A DNA stretch of 64,000 nt from positions 6,840,001-6,904,000 of the forward strand of contig CM072335.1 of the NCBI GenBank assembly GCA_036874045.1. Direction: 5' to 3'. Shown in pieces: positions 45,883 through 59,000 of the stretch (positions are counted from its first letter, which is position 1; every line of letters begins with the position of its first letter). The DNA is from Cymodocea nodosa (lineage: Eukaryota > Streptophyta > Magnoliopsida > Alismatales > Cymodoceaceae). A program made the position numbers and the translations under genes. The notes under the pieces are model-generated. The model saw only the letters and a program-made list of their open reading frames with translations, ran no database searches and was not told the DNA's origin.

Positions 45883-48138
45883 ATGGTCTCCAAGTTCTAC
45901 AAAGGTCGTGGCAGAGGAAAAGGCAAAAGCAGAGGAGATGCAAAAGGAAAAGAAATAGATACTGATGAAGTTCCATGGACTTGGTTCAAGAAAATACTTC
46001 GAGTGGACAAAAGGTTAGCAGAAATTTATAGGAATTACTTCTTTCCTCAAGGTATACTAGATGAAGTTAGACAAGAGCTTCAAAATACTGATGCAAATAT
46101 TACATACATTGGTATTCAAAGTAAATATGATAGAGAATGCAGAATGAAATGTGCTGAAATTGCATTTTTAGAACAGTATAGAAAATATTTGAAAAAAGGT
46201 GTAGGTATATCAACTAAAATTCCTCAAATACCTATAAACGGTACAAGGTTACATGCATTTGAGGAAGAACATGAATTAGCTATCCCTATTCCTTTGTATT
46301 CAAAACAAGTAGAATCAAATATTGCTGTAGATAAAAGAAAAGTTGACAGTCTTCGAAAGGCTATAACAATAGAAAGGGCTTTTGAAGAATTAAAGTAGAA
46401 AACTTTTATGGAGCAATTTGAAAAGAAAATAGCAATACTTGAAGAGGAGAAACAGAAATTTTATAGAAGAAGAAAAATCAGAAAAATTATGTCTAAGGAA
46501 ACAAAGTCTACTGAAAAAGGAAATTCAAATGAGCATTTATTTTCAAAGGACAATGTATGTCTAGACATTGTACCTTATAGTGCCTCTGATAAACTCATTA
46601 GTTCTAAGCATACTGAAACTGATGAAGATAATGAGACTTTATTTTCTCTAGCTAGAAAACTTGAGAAGAAATGCAAGTCAAATATAAGCTCTAATTTTTC
46701 TATTAGTTCAAGTCTGATGATGCAAAAATTGAAAAATCAAAACATCAAGCAATTGACATTGAACAAGTTATTGCAAATATAATTGACAATGTTGAGGCAG
46801 TAATTAGTTCAAAGGCTGAATTGTTTGGAGTAGTAGACATTGAAAAAGTTAAAACTCCAAAAGAGCTAAACGTCAACCAGCCTTCTTTAGAATCTATAGA
46901 AGTAGAGTTTGAGAATTCACAGCATGTATTAATGGAAATATCTATTAAACAAAATGAACAATTACTGACAGATACATCGGTTGTAGAATTTGTGGAAAAA
47001 TTGAACTCTAATCATTCTATAGAGATTGAACAGATGAATGTTGATCATAATGAAGATGTTCCTTACACTATTGAAGTTGAAGAATCAAGTGTACATAAGC
47101 AACTTCAAGAAAATATTTTCACAAAGGAACAACATGACATTCATTTTGAAGAAGAAGTTCCTGAAGATGAATTAAACTTTGAATCACAGCTTCAGGTATC
47201 ACCTTCTTTGTGTACAATATTACAAATTCAAGGTAATTCAATTCATTTTAGATCTAAGGAAGTAATGTAGAAATACAATAATCTGATTACATGTCAGATT
47301 TTGCATCTCGTCCAATAAAATTCAGAAATTTGATGGAAATAAAAGATCTATTTGAGTATCAAGGCCTCATTAAATTCTTGCCAGTTGGAACGAAGTGGAA
47401 GCAATACACAGCTTATTGCAGCTTTTTATAGCAATCTAGTCAAGAATGAAAATATACTGAAAACTCAAATAAATAAATAGGAGTTAATATTGTCTCTTGA
47501 ATTAATTTTTGAAGTATTGAGATTAAAGAATGAACGTGTTGTTGTTACAAACAGATTTGACATGATTAGACAACTAGAATGGAACATTCAGTCTTTATCA
47601 AAAATTCCAGATGTATATTCTGAAATGAGACTCATGGAAAATCTAAATGCAAAGGCAAGGTTTATTGCAAATATATTGCATACCAATTTATTTCAGAGAG
47701 TCAGACACAATATGGAAGTCAGCAGAAGTTATTTTTATGCAACTTATGGTCTATTGAATAGAATTCAAATCAATTAGTTTGATGTTTTTACTTCTCAACT
47801 ACAGCATATGAGTTCAAAGTTATTTTATGGTGATGTTGTATGTAGACTCCTTGCAAGCCAATTGAATTTATCTGACTGGCCCTTTGAAACTAAAGGCATG
47901 AGAGCTTTTAGTGTAAATGATTTGCAAAAATTTCAAACCATGCATCAACCTAAACAACAACAACCTGATTGTACAGACCATATACAACTACAATAGCCAA
48001 GTTATTCAGTTCAAGCAGAATAGCAACCCTAGATACCTACTGACCTAGATGATGTGCTTAACGACATCAGAAATGATATTTGGCATCTAGGAGATAAAAT
48101 ATGTGATGCTATAAGTGATATACTTAGGAGGAATAGAT
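45883..48138 (+). pseudogene. Copia A accessory (envelope-like) ORF, sense copy
   Basis: ATG at 45883, about 740 codons with a few stops and frameshifts. The N-terminus is basic (YKGRGRGKGKSRGDAKGKE, possibly nuclear-targeting or RNA-binding), then DKRLAEIYRNYFFPQGILDE. A coiled coil follows (FEKKIAILEEEKQKFYRRRK), then a long acidic Glu/Asn-rich linker. The conserved C-terminal domain has LFEYQGLIKFLP, IFEVLRLKNERVVV, RFIANILHTNLFQRVRHNM and KLFYGDVVCRLL, followed by a Gln-rich tail. It occupies the place of the env-like ORF of SIRE1-type elements. No signal peptide or membrane span is visible. It is clearly similar to the gypsy ORFs at 5429-7636 and 16261-18192. Its real function is unknown. 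Confidence 0.78.
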
Positions 48139-48682
48139 AACTATCTGTTTGCTTGTATCTGAATACAAAATGTAATGTTTGTATTCATTGTTTGATTCAT
48201 TGAACAATACATTTTTCTGTAAATGTTTACAATTCTTATTATTGTTTACAGAAAGCATTGTTGTAAATCTATCTCTTACTATATATATTCTATGTAATTA
48301 TCTTTGTGATTAATGACAAAAAGGGGGAGAAATGTTATAAAAGAAGATGATTATGATTTTAATTGCATATATTATAAAGGGAGATGATATTTATATGGCT
48401 ATTGTAATCTGACAGATGATAATGTAATTTGAAAGAAAATTATATGGTTATTAAACTATATAATGAAAGGAAGAGAAATGATACTTATGTAATTATTGAC
48501 ATCTAAAAGTTTTATTTCTAAGAGGTGAAATTTACACAAACAATAGAAATAAGCTTAAGTGAACTTAAGTCAACAAACTTGTTTGTTGAATTAAAAGTTA
48601 ACCCAACGAAGGTGCTTTGTTAAGTTAAATATATTTCATAATTGATTTAATATGGTTTTTTCATCATCAAAAAGGGGGAGAT
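48139..48682 (+). promoter_or_regulatory. Copia A 3' UTR with two polypurine tracts
   Basis: AAAAAGGGGGAGA occurs at 48318-48330 and again at 48670-48682, the second ending immediately before the 3' LTR. The last is the plus-strand primer; the first is an extra copy, as reported for Sireviruses. The rest is AT-rich noncoding, with one AACTCAACAAACTTG...GTTGAATTA dyad near 48570-48610. Confidence 0.85.
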
Positions 48683-50256
48683 TGTTGAGTATTTTGTTTT
48701 GATGATGCGTGCTGAATGAAAATAATCATATTTGCTCAATTACTATTGCTTGTGAAAAGAAATTAAAATCATCAATTAATACAAAAAAAACTTACTGATA
48801 TAAATATGTCTGTATTGGATCTAAAATTATACTAAGTTAATAACTAGTCGTTTCGTTGCATTAATTTCTCATTTAACTAAACGTTAAGTTAACGTGTGTT
48901 TTTATTGAAAAGCATGATATGTTTTAAAGTTATATCTTCTATATCATGAACAATGCACGTTTAGACAACTCGTTAAGTTAGAGTTTTGTTCCTATAGAGG
49001 TCACGTGAGAACTCATTAAGTTAGAGGCTTAAAGGTTAAAATAGGTCATGTGAGAACTCGTTAAGTTAGTGAGTAAAAAAAGAGACGAACTCATTAAGTT
49101 AGTGTTGTACACGTGGTGAAATTAAAAGTTACGAATGTTATTTTGTATCACGTGAGGTGCACATGTTTAACTCGTTAAGTTAACATAACTAAGCACGTTG
49201 AGTTGCTATATTGAACACTAAGGCAACGTGTTAGGTTAGCATTATAAAACTTAAGTTGTTATTTTTGCACGTGGTAAAATTCTTATTATAAAAATATTTA
49301 TTTATTACTGGTTCGTTGAGTTATCTGTAACACAACGGAGATGGTTCGTTGAGTTATCATAACACCACGGAGATGGTTCGTTGAGTTAGTGTAACACCAT
49401 GGACTTAGTTGAGTTACCTACCGTACTTGTCACGTGAGTTGGCACATGAGGAACTCGTTAAGTTAGAAACGTTAAGTTATATATCTATTTGTATTACTCA
49501 TTTAGTTAACATTAAAGTAACGACTTCTTATTACACTTCATGAAAAATTTTGGACGAGAAAGTTTATTTTGCAAGAAATTTTTTAGAGATCATGGATTAA
49601 TGATGAAAGGAAATTCGAAATGTAAACGTGGGTCAGAACGTGTGTATTTCGATGAAGGAAAAAGAAAAGACTTGAAGAAGTGAAAAACTGGTAGTGATTA
49701 AACATGGAGGATATGCATGAAATGAAGATACAGTATAAAAGGCATAGAATTCTCGTTGATCAGTTATCCCTACATACCAAAAGAAAAATCTTTTCAAGGA
49801 TCAAAAACACCTCTTCAAGGAAAAGCTCTCAAGTTAAAGAAAATTCAATGAAGTAGAAAAAAGTAAGATATATGTCACTAAAGATTTAAAGTATTAGAAG
49901 AAAGCAAATTCGGTAAAGTAGAGAAAGACAAGATATTTATCGCTAAAGAATTGTTGAAGAACAAAGAGAAGAAGAAGAAGAAAGATCTCAAACAGGGAGA
50001 AATGTTTTAAATTTTGCAAATTAGTTTTCTCTATTTGTAGTTATAAAATTGTATAGATGAAACATAATATCGATATATAATTGCATCTACAATTTCTTAG
50101 GAGAATTGAATTGTATATTGTAATTGAAACCTTGAATAAAAATGATTTTATGAAAATAGTGTCTCGACTTGTTTTTGAGTTTTAAAGTTTCAATTATATT
50201 CAAAAATGTTGAAAAACACAATTCACCCCCCTCTTGTGTAGCCATATGATCCTACA
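48683..50256 (+). mobile_element. 3' LTR of sense copia A (copy A6), complete
   Basis: This is the reference copy of LTR A, 1574 bases, from TGTTGAGTATTTTG to GCCATATGATCCTACA. The left half has AACTCGTTAAGTTAG dyads, CACGTGA boxes and tandem CGTTGAGTTA units (49310-49420). The TATA box TATAAAA is at 49734-49740. A GAA-rich stretch and AATAAAA lie towards the 3' end. The terminus CACCCCCCTCTTGTG is the Sirevirus type. The base composition shift at the TATA box marks the U3/R boundary. Confidence 0.96.
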
Positions 50257-51434
50257 GAAATTGTAAAAATTTTTAAGAATTGTAACTACTTGAATGTTAT
50301 ATTTAGAATCTTATATAAGATGCTACACAATTTTGCTATTAATACAAATCTAGACAGTATCTTATGTTTTTGCTGAATTTTATGAGTTTAATAGTTTCAT
50401 GATTTAAAAAAAAAGAAATCAAAATGCTTAACTATAACTCAGAAATTATCTAAAATCCTGAAAGAGCTGAAATGTTGATTTTTGGATTAAATGAAATACA
50501 TATGATCAAGGATACATTTAATTTGATTGATTAAACTTGTAGAATGATTTATGTGTAAATCTTATTAAACTACAGAAAAAGTATGAGCTTATTGATATAG
50601 ATTCATGTTTTCAGTAAATTATAGAAGTAGAATTATATGAGATTTGTGTTTTATTGTATTTGTATTAATGAAATACATATATATAATATGTTGAGAGAAA
50701 AAAAACTTTGAGAGTTTATTGATTTGTTTGATCATGAGCCTTTTATACTTGAGTAGATATGTATGTAAGGATTGTTGACCTGAAAAAGGACTCTTTAAAT
50801 CTGGCAACCTAAAATCCTGATCAAATCTGGGATTGTTGACTGAAAGCTCGATACATGGGTACACTAGAAAGCTCTTGTATGATTCAAACTTTTCAAATTA
50901 ACTTTTAAAGTAAAAATATGCATATACTATTCTAAAAAGATAAAAGTGTTTTGTGAAAATATAGATATCTTTTGAATCGAGCATATTTTTTGTTATTTAT
51001 GATTATTAAAGTATGAATCTAAATTAGACTTTTGAATTTATTTATTTGAGATACAATTCATTAGTCTTCTTGTTTTAATCACGTTGAGTTGAATTGTATT
51101 TTGATTCGTATGTAGTTGAAATTTGTTTTGGAAATCATATTGGAAAATTCAAGATAACAAATGTTTGAAAAGAAAAAAATGATAATGTAATTACCACCTA
51201 TGTGATGCTAATATGTTTTGTATGTACATTACATACATTTAAATATATTTGTAGGTTGGAGAGGAGAAAACAATGTTAAATTAGATTACTGAATTAATAC
51301 AGAATATCTTTACATTAATCTAATCTATGTATTCTAAAGATACAAAATGAAGAATTAGTTCTAGCACTTTAGAAAGACCAACTAGTTAGATCTTAGTAGT
51401 TTGCTAAGGGACTAGCAAAAGTTAAGTATGGGGG
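50257..51434 (+). repeat. Second, diverged copy of the copia A post-pol spacer
   Basis: Directly after LTR A6 the sequence resembles 44300-45500. For example GATTAAACTTGTAGAAT and GAGATTTGTGTTTTATTG occur in both, in the same order and orientation. It lacks the accessory ORF and ends in a purine tract TATGGGGGAAG (51424-51434) followed at once by the start of LTR C. No gene is seen. Confidence 0.7.
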
Positions 51435-52568
51435 AAGTGTTTAGAATGAAAAAGTGCATAATATTAATACTAGCATCAACCCGAAACCAAGGCTAGAAGC
51501 TTTACGATCTCCTAAGATATGAGTCAGTGCTTGGTGAAAATGGCTTTCCTTCCTACAACACGATCACTCCTCACAGTGGTTGTCAGTCACCGTGTTTGGC
51601 TCGGAATCGACCCGACATTTGAAAAGTATCCTCACAGACCTCCGATGGTTGGTGATTTTGGTGGTGGCGTGGAGCTTCAAGGAACTTCCGATGTTTCCTG
51701 CAGTTAACGCAGTTCTCCACCTCTCTCCCCACACTTTCTTCTCTTCTTTTATATATTTTTCAATAATAACTATTTTTGCTTAAATGATCGGTTAGATTTC
51801 CTTCATTCATATCAATGATGGTGATTTCATCTTCATTCCATGAGTAAATTCATGCGTGATACGTGCAATCATGGCTTTCCTTCGAATTTCCTATTTTTGC
51901 AACTGCTATAGTGGCATGTTAGAAAATAAATGGTTCGTAGAGTTAGTGTAACTCAATGGACTTACTTCGTTGATTTAACTAAAACACATGTGCAATAAAG
52001 AAATAACTTATAAGCTTATAACACTAACATAATGTGTTACCTTAGTGTATATTCAAGTTACTTAACGCGTATAATTATGTTAAGTTAACGAGTTAAACAT
52101 GTACATCTCATGTAACATAATAAAGCATTTAAATTCAACACGTGCATAATTCTAACTTAACAAGTTCAGATATTTCAAATACTTACAAACCTAACTATTC
52201 GATGCTCAGACACATTTTGGATGGTTAACAGATAACTTACCGAACATTCACTTAAGTCATGGATTAAGATTTCAACACGTGTACTCTAGGAAATAATAAA
52301 ATATTCTTTGAGCGTTTAAAACATAACTGTCTGGTACATGAAATGTAACTCTCCAAAATAACAAAAAATTCAGATACTTAAGAATTAAAAAGTCTGTAAT
52401 TCACTAACAGTTCAGAAATATACTTAATTAACATTAATTCCCTGAAATTATGTAGATTCTTTCATTAAAGCATATAATAGTGCAATTATAACATAATGGT
52501 TTAAGCTAAATATTATGCAATTAACCATCATTTAATTGTTAATACTATGCACTTTTTTATTCTAAATA
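51435..52568 (-). mobile_element. Folded LTR C fragment (copy C2)
   Basis: The first 33 bases (51435-51467) are the forward start of LTR C (TGTTTAGAATGAAAAAGTGC). From about 51470 to 52568 the sequence is LTR C in reverse, from its middle to its start (ending TATTCTAAATA). So the element start occurs at both ends in inverted orientation and half the LTR is missing. The right edge cuts copia A no. 2 pol. No target duplication is found. Confidence 0.8.
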
Positions 52569-53602
52569 GGTCTTAAGTGACTTTTGTTAATAATATAACA
52601 AGTTGTATTCACTACTTCAGCCCAAAGATTTTGAGGTAAATTATGTTCATTTAACATAGTTTTAGTCATTTCCTGAAGTGATCGATTCTTTCTCTCAACA
52701 ACACCATTTTGAGAATGTGCTCTTGGAAAAGAATATCTATGATCAATGCCATGATCTTTACAGTAATTATCCATTTGATCATTTTCAAATTCAGTACCAT
52801 GATCACTCTTAAGTTTTTGAATAGAGACACTTTGTTCATTTTGAACAAGATTGTAATACATTTTAAACGTTTCAAAAACTTCTGTCTTAGTTGCTAGAAA
52901 ATATACCCAAGTGTATCTAGAGAAGTCATCTACTAAAACAAATACATATTGTTTACCACCAAGACTCATGATTTTTGTTGGTCCAAATAGATCCATATGT
53001 ATAAGTTCTAAGACTCTCTTGCTTGATATATCAGTTTTGGATTTAAAAGAGTTTTTATGAAGTTTACCCAACTCACATGTATCACACATGAAATCCTTTG
53101 AGTATTTAATTTTTGATAAACCTCTCACTAAGTTTTGTCTAGATAATTTATGCAATAGTTTCATATTTATATGTCTGATCCTTCTATGCCAAAGATATAC
53201 ATCACTAGTTTTGGCTAGCAAACATGAATTTAAATCAACTACACTAGAAGGTAAAGATAAAATACATACAAAACCTTTTCTTTTAGTAATAAACTTAAGT
53301 TCATCTATAATTTTATCAATAATTTTGCATATGTTATCTTCAAACAATACATAATATACATTATCAATTAGTTTTATAACACTCAGCAAATTAAATCCTA
53401 GGTTTTCTACATATAGTACATTTGAAATAACACAAGTACGAGTTATTTGAACATTACCCATACTTATGATTTTATCCTTACTTTTGTTTCCAAATATTAC
53501 ACTTCCTTTCTTGGTATTTGTAAAAATTTTCAGTAGGCTTTTCTATCCGGTCATGTGACTTGATGCTCTACTATCCAAAATCCATTTTGATGTTATTTTC
53601 TC
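52569..53602 (-). pseudogene. Copia A no. 2 pol: protease to integrase (antisense, truncated)
   Basis: The minus strand begins after a splice-acceptor-like TTTTGTAG. The protease site is DSRAS instead of DSGAS, so the active-site glycine is lost. GAG-pre-integrase LWHRRIRHINMKLLHKL and CDTCELGKLH follow. The integrase keeps HMDLFGP, SDHGTEF and NGVVERKN, so the DDE triad is intact here, unlike in the sense copy. It stops at SHLRP (52569), where LTR C fragment C2 begins. RT and RNase H are missing. Confidence 0.9.
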
Positions 53603-54762
53603 CTACAAAACAAATTAAGAAGAATTGTTTATTGGTACCTAATGTCTTTAAGGACCAAGTTCATTAAAAGCATATTTCTTTTTTTAAAAAAAAAACAATC
53701 TAACATTATCATTTATATTCTTATTAGTTGTAAGTACTACTAATTTATCATTAGCTTCATACTTACTTATAGAATTATTACTCTTATTAATATTCTTTTT
53801 ACTTTTAGATGTAGTATAACCAAAACCAAATTGATTTTTATTAGATATTAATTTATTTTGGTCATGCTTATACATTTCAGTAAGTTTGTATCAAGATTTT
53901 GTACTTGTATTTAAATTTTCAATACATACAAAATCTTTTTGTGCACATAAATTTTTAGATAAAGAACATGTAAAACCAGTAATTGGTCTAATACCAGTGT
54001 TTTGAATTTTATGCTCAAGTTTTTGAATTTCCAATTTATTACAATTGTTTGAAATTTTAGAAACATTAGTAACTGAATTTCTAGAATTAGAAAGAAGATT
54101 TTTAGAAACATTGATAATCATGTTAGAAGTACATTTAGATAAATCACATTGGTTTGTATTACTACTGCATGATTCATCCCTTAAAGTACCTACTTCTACA
54201 TATTTATTACCTTGTTTTATGATAAAAGGAATTTTAGTCTTAGATTTACTTGAATTGCAACTAATAAATCCCTTGTTAGCTTGAGATTCAGGGTATTCAG
54301 GATAATCAAATCTTAAGCCAAAGTTATATGACACAATAGGGGTACTAGTTAGCTTGTCTAACTTAGTTTGACTTAAATTTCATTTCTCAATGGTGGAATT
54401 TAAATCTAGCTCTCTCATTTTTAATTTATCAATCTCTAACTCAAGATCATTTATGTTGTTTCTCAATTTTTCATTTTCAGATTCTATCTTTAATTTTTTT
54501 GCATTTATATTTTGTATTTGTTCATGCAAGACACATTAATTAAATCTAAATTTATGCAAATCTATAGCGTAATTTTCATTATCACATTTAAACTTTTCTA
54601 AAGTAATAGACAATAAATAATTTTCTTCTTCCATGTTGGACAAAGAGTTTCTAATATTCTTATTTTCCAGTTTACAAACTTTAAGTTTTTGTAATAATGT
54701 AGATAAGCACATAATAATTCATCAAAGTTAAAATCTGAATGACTTTCAGGATTAGATATTAC
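53603..54762 (-). other. Predicted intron between gag and pol, copia A no. 2 (antisense)
   Basis: Read on the minus strand, the donor is AAG|GTAATA (GT at 54761-54762). The acceptor is TTTGTTTTGTAG|GAG (AG at 53603-53604). The 1160-base length is close to the 1142 bases in the sense copy. The inside encodes the Gag coiled-coil tail, with the same TAA after the NELG codons as in the sense copy. GT, AG and the stop are all conserved despite heavy decay elsewhere. Confidence 0.7.
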
Positions 54763-55872
54763 CTTAGACTCATCTGTCATGAAGCACACATGAGCAACGT
54801 CTTCTAACTTTTGTTCTTCTTCTGAATGTAAAGATTTTAATGATAATTCCTTAGATTTAGACTCTCCTAACGTGTCATCCCAAGTGACCTTTAAAGCCTT
54901 TTTCTTGTAAAACTTTTTTTGAGTTTTCTGAACCTTCTTCTTCTGATTTGTCCTACTTTACTTTTCATTTTTCCTTATAAGACAATTTGGAGAAAGATGT
55001 CCAAGTTTCTTGTAGTTGTAACATACATACTTTCTAGATGAAGAATTCTTTTCATTCAATGACTTTAACGTTGAGGGTTTATCATTTCTATTCCTTTACT
55101 ATTTCCTAGCTTTCCATGCTTTCTTGAATTTCCTAATTAGCAAAATCAAATCCTCGTTAGAATCAGTTAATATTTCAGAATCTGAATTAATTTCGAAGGC
55201 TATTTCTTTCTTTATTTTAAATTTATTATGACTTAGTGAATCATTTAATTGAACTTCATAAGCAGTTATATTTTCTATAAGTTCATTTATAATATAAACA
55301 TTTAAGTCTCATGATTCTTCAATTGATGTCTCTTTTTGAGACCATTTAGAACTTCAGGATCTTAGAATTTTTCTCACTAAATCCTTTTGTTCAAAATTTT
55401 TTCCTAAGCATTTTAAAGAGTTTATGATACCTAGGAATCTGGAAAACATCTCAGAAATACTTTCGTCTTCATGCATCTTAAAGAGTTCATACTTATGAAT
55501 TAACATATTAATCTTAGTCTCTTTAACTTGAGAAGTACCTTCATATAAAACTTTTAATGTATGTCACACCTCATAAGTAGATTTATATGTCAACACTTTA
55601 CTGAACTATTTATAACTCAATGCATAAAATAAGATATTTAAGCCTTTTGCATTTAGAGTTTCATTTTCTTTTTCAATAACTGTACAAGTATTATAGGGAG
55701 TAATTAATGGATTATATGGTTTAGAAATCATGAACCACAACTTGTGATTTATACTTTGAAGAAAGACTATCATCCTATATTTCCAATATTCAAAATATAT
55801 TCCATCAAATAAAGGAGGACGATTAAGATTTTGGTCTTCATACAAAGAAAAATTACTATTTTCAATAGCCAT
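54763..55872 (-). pseudogene. Copia A no. 2 gag (antisense)
   Basis: From the ATG at 55872 the minus strand shows NLNRPPLFDGIYFEYWKYRM, then KINMLIHKYELFKM, LVRKI and a decayed zinc knuckle near 55000. An acidic serine stretch leads to HVCFMTDESK next to the intron donor. There are many stops. The coiled-coil tail of long Gag lies in the intron segment 53603-54762. Confidence 0.85.
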
Positions 55873-56050
55873 CTTACCTTAGATTTTTCAACCTATAAGA
55901 TTTCAAATAGTTTAAAACTTTCCAAAACAACTTGAGCCTCAAATCAACAAAGTTAAATGTTTGTAATTTCTATTTAAAAACAAGGAAGGTAGAATAAGCT
56001 TTGATATTAATTAAGTTGGTATCGATTTTATATCAAAGATTATTAACCAA

Positions 56051-56062
56051 CTCTAATACCAC
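56051..56062 (-). other. Primer-binding site of copia A no. 2
   Basis: The minus strand reads TGGTATTAGAG, one or two changes from TGGTATCAGAGC, just inside the LTR end at 56064. Confidence 0.8.
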
Positions 56063-56063
56063 T

Positions 56064-59000
56064 TGTAGGATTGAATGACTACACAAGAGGAGGGTGAATT
56101 GTGTTTCAAAAATAATTGAAACTTCAAATTCAAAAACAAGTCGAGACACTGTTTTAATCAAATCATTTTATTCAAGGTTTCAATTACAATATACAATTCA
56201 ATTCTCCTTAGAAATTGTAGATGCAATTATATAACGATACCATGTTTCATCTAATCAATTTCATAACTACAAATAGAGAAAACTAATTTACGGAATTTAA
56301 AACATTTCTCCCTATTTGAGATTTTTTTTTCTTCTTCTTCTTCTTCTTATTCTGCAATTCTTCAATGACAAATATCTGACTTTCTCTACTTCACCGAATT
56401 TGCTTTCTTTTAATTCTTCAAATCGTTAGTGACATATATCTAACTTTCTCTTCTTCATTGAATTTGCTTTCTTTTGATTCTTTAAATCTTCAATGACATA
56501 TATCTGACTTTCTCTTCTTCATTGAATTTTCTTTTATTTGAGAGCTTTTACTCGGAAAGGTGTTTTGATCCTTGAAAATATATTTTGTTTGGTGTGCAGG
56601 GATAATTGATCAACGAGAATTCTATGCCTTTTATATTGTATATTCATTTCATATATATCCTACGCGTTTAACCACAATTAGTTTTCCACTCTTCATATCT
56701 TCTCTTTTTCCTTCATTGAAATACACATGTTCTGACCTACGTTTTTCTTTCAAATTTTCTTTAATCATCAATCATGGATCTTTGAAAAATTTCCTACAAA
56801 ATAAACTTTCTCGTCCAAAAATTTTCCATTAAGTGTAATAACAAGTCATTGTGTTAATGTTAACTAAATGAGTAAAACAAATAGATTTATAACTTAATGT
56901 ATCTAACTTAACGAGTTCATTATGTGCCAAATCTCATGACAAGTATTATAGCTAACTCAACAAACTAAGTCCATGGTGTTACGCTAACTCAACAAACCAG
57001 TAAAAATGTCTTGTGGAAGGTTAAATTCTAACTCATCAAAACGTGTTTAAGTATTAGATAGTTAAGTTTTCAAAGTATCTGAAATATCTTTTTATCATAA
57101 AACTAATGAGACACGTGTCGAGACCTAAAGACATGACTTAAGTTATCTTTCGGAAGGTGTTTAGAATGAAAAAGTGCATAATATTAACGGTTAAATGATG
57201 GTTAATTGTATAATATTTAGCTTATCATATAAGAATTAAGCTATTATGTTATAATTGCACTATTATATGCTTTAATGAAAGAATCTGCATAATTTCAGGG
57301 AATTAATGTTAATTAAGTACATTTCTGAACTATCGGTAAGTTGCAAGTTTTTTAATTCTTAAGTATCCAAATTTTATGTTATTTTGGAGAGTTATATTAC
57401 ATGTATCGAAAAGTTATGTTTTTAACGATAGAAGAAAATTTTATTATTTCCTGGAGTGCACATGTTAAATTTAAATGCTTTAGTAGATCACGTGAGATGC
57501 ACATGTTTAACTCGTTAAGTTAGCAAAACTGTACGTGTTGAGTTACATGAATACACACTAAGGTAATGCGTTATGTTAACAGCTTATTTCTTTATTGCAT
57601 GTGGTTTATAGTTAAATCAATGAAATAAGTCCGTTGAGTTATCTGTAACTCCATGGACCATTTATTTTCTAATATGCCATTGTAGCGGTTATAGAAAGAG
57701 GACCTTCAAAGGAAAACTATGATTGCATGTATCACGTAGGAATTCACTCGTGGAATGAAGAAGAAATCACCATCGTTGATAGGAACGAAGGAAATCCAAC
57801 CGATCATTTAAGTAGGAGTAGTTACTACTGTAAGAAATATAAAAGACGAAGAAAAAGTATGTGCAAAGGGGGTGAACCACACTAACTGCAGGCAGCATCA
57901 GAAGTTCCCTAAAGCTCCACACCACCAACATAATCACTAACCATCGGAGGTTTGTGAAGATATTTTCCTGATGTCGGGTCGATTCCGAGCCAAACACGGT
58001 GCTTGACAACCATTGTGAGGAGTGATTACGTCGCGGGATGGGAAACCATTTTCACCAAGCACCGACTCATATCTCAGGAGATCGTAAAGCTTCTAGCCTT
58101 AGTTTCGGGTTGATGCCAGTATGTTGAAGAGGAGATCATCTTACAATTTTGGACTCGCGATTCTATAGGGAGAGGAGACAGGATTGTAAGTGATTAAGTT
58201 TTCAGTGGTGTAATCGCGTCGCATGTAGTGACGGAAGTTTTTACTATCGATAGAGATTTTTACATTTCACCTTTCACTCATCTTCAAGAACATATCAAAA
58301 TAAAAATACCAAAAACAATAAAGTATTTGTGTTTACATTTAGTATTAAAGTGTTGTATTGTTTGTTTTGTATAATGATTAATGTTATCATTGCTAGTATT
58401 GTGAATGCTTTATGTTTGTTTGATTCAGAAAATAGATAATAGTTTTATAGTTTATTGAAATTGATTCGTTCCAAATACTTAAAGATTTTAATAGTTACTG
58501 TTTGAAATATCTAAATGTTAGTATTGCCTAATGATAAATCTAATATTAAATAACATTCAAAAGCTTAATTGATGTTATTTACAATCTATGGAACCACCCA
58601 ATGGTTGGCCGAATTCCTCTATGAATAGTAGTATTTAACTAGAAAGATAGACTCGTGGAGTTAACATAAGTCCACGAGGTTAGTTTGTTGAGTTAGCCAT
58701 AACTCCACGAACTAAGTCCGTTGTGTTAACTATAACTCAACGGAGTGTTTAACTAAACACATAAACTTCAATATAAAAATCGGAATAGTACACAATTCTT
58801 ACTCAATCTTTGTGGGATCGACTTGTACTTGTACACAAATACAATATACACTATGCACTTGCAGTTAAAATACAAATTGGAATTAATATCTAATTTGTGT
58901 GAAAGTTTGTTAGATTACTTCTAAAAGTAATTATTGATTTAAGCCTAAAGACAAATTAAACTAATTATCTGATCTAACCTTTCACATCAAGATAGAAGGT

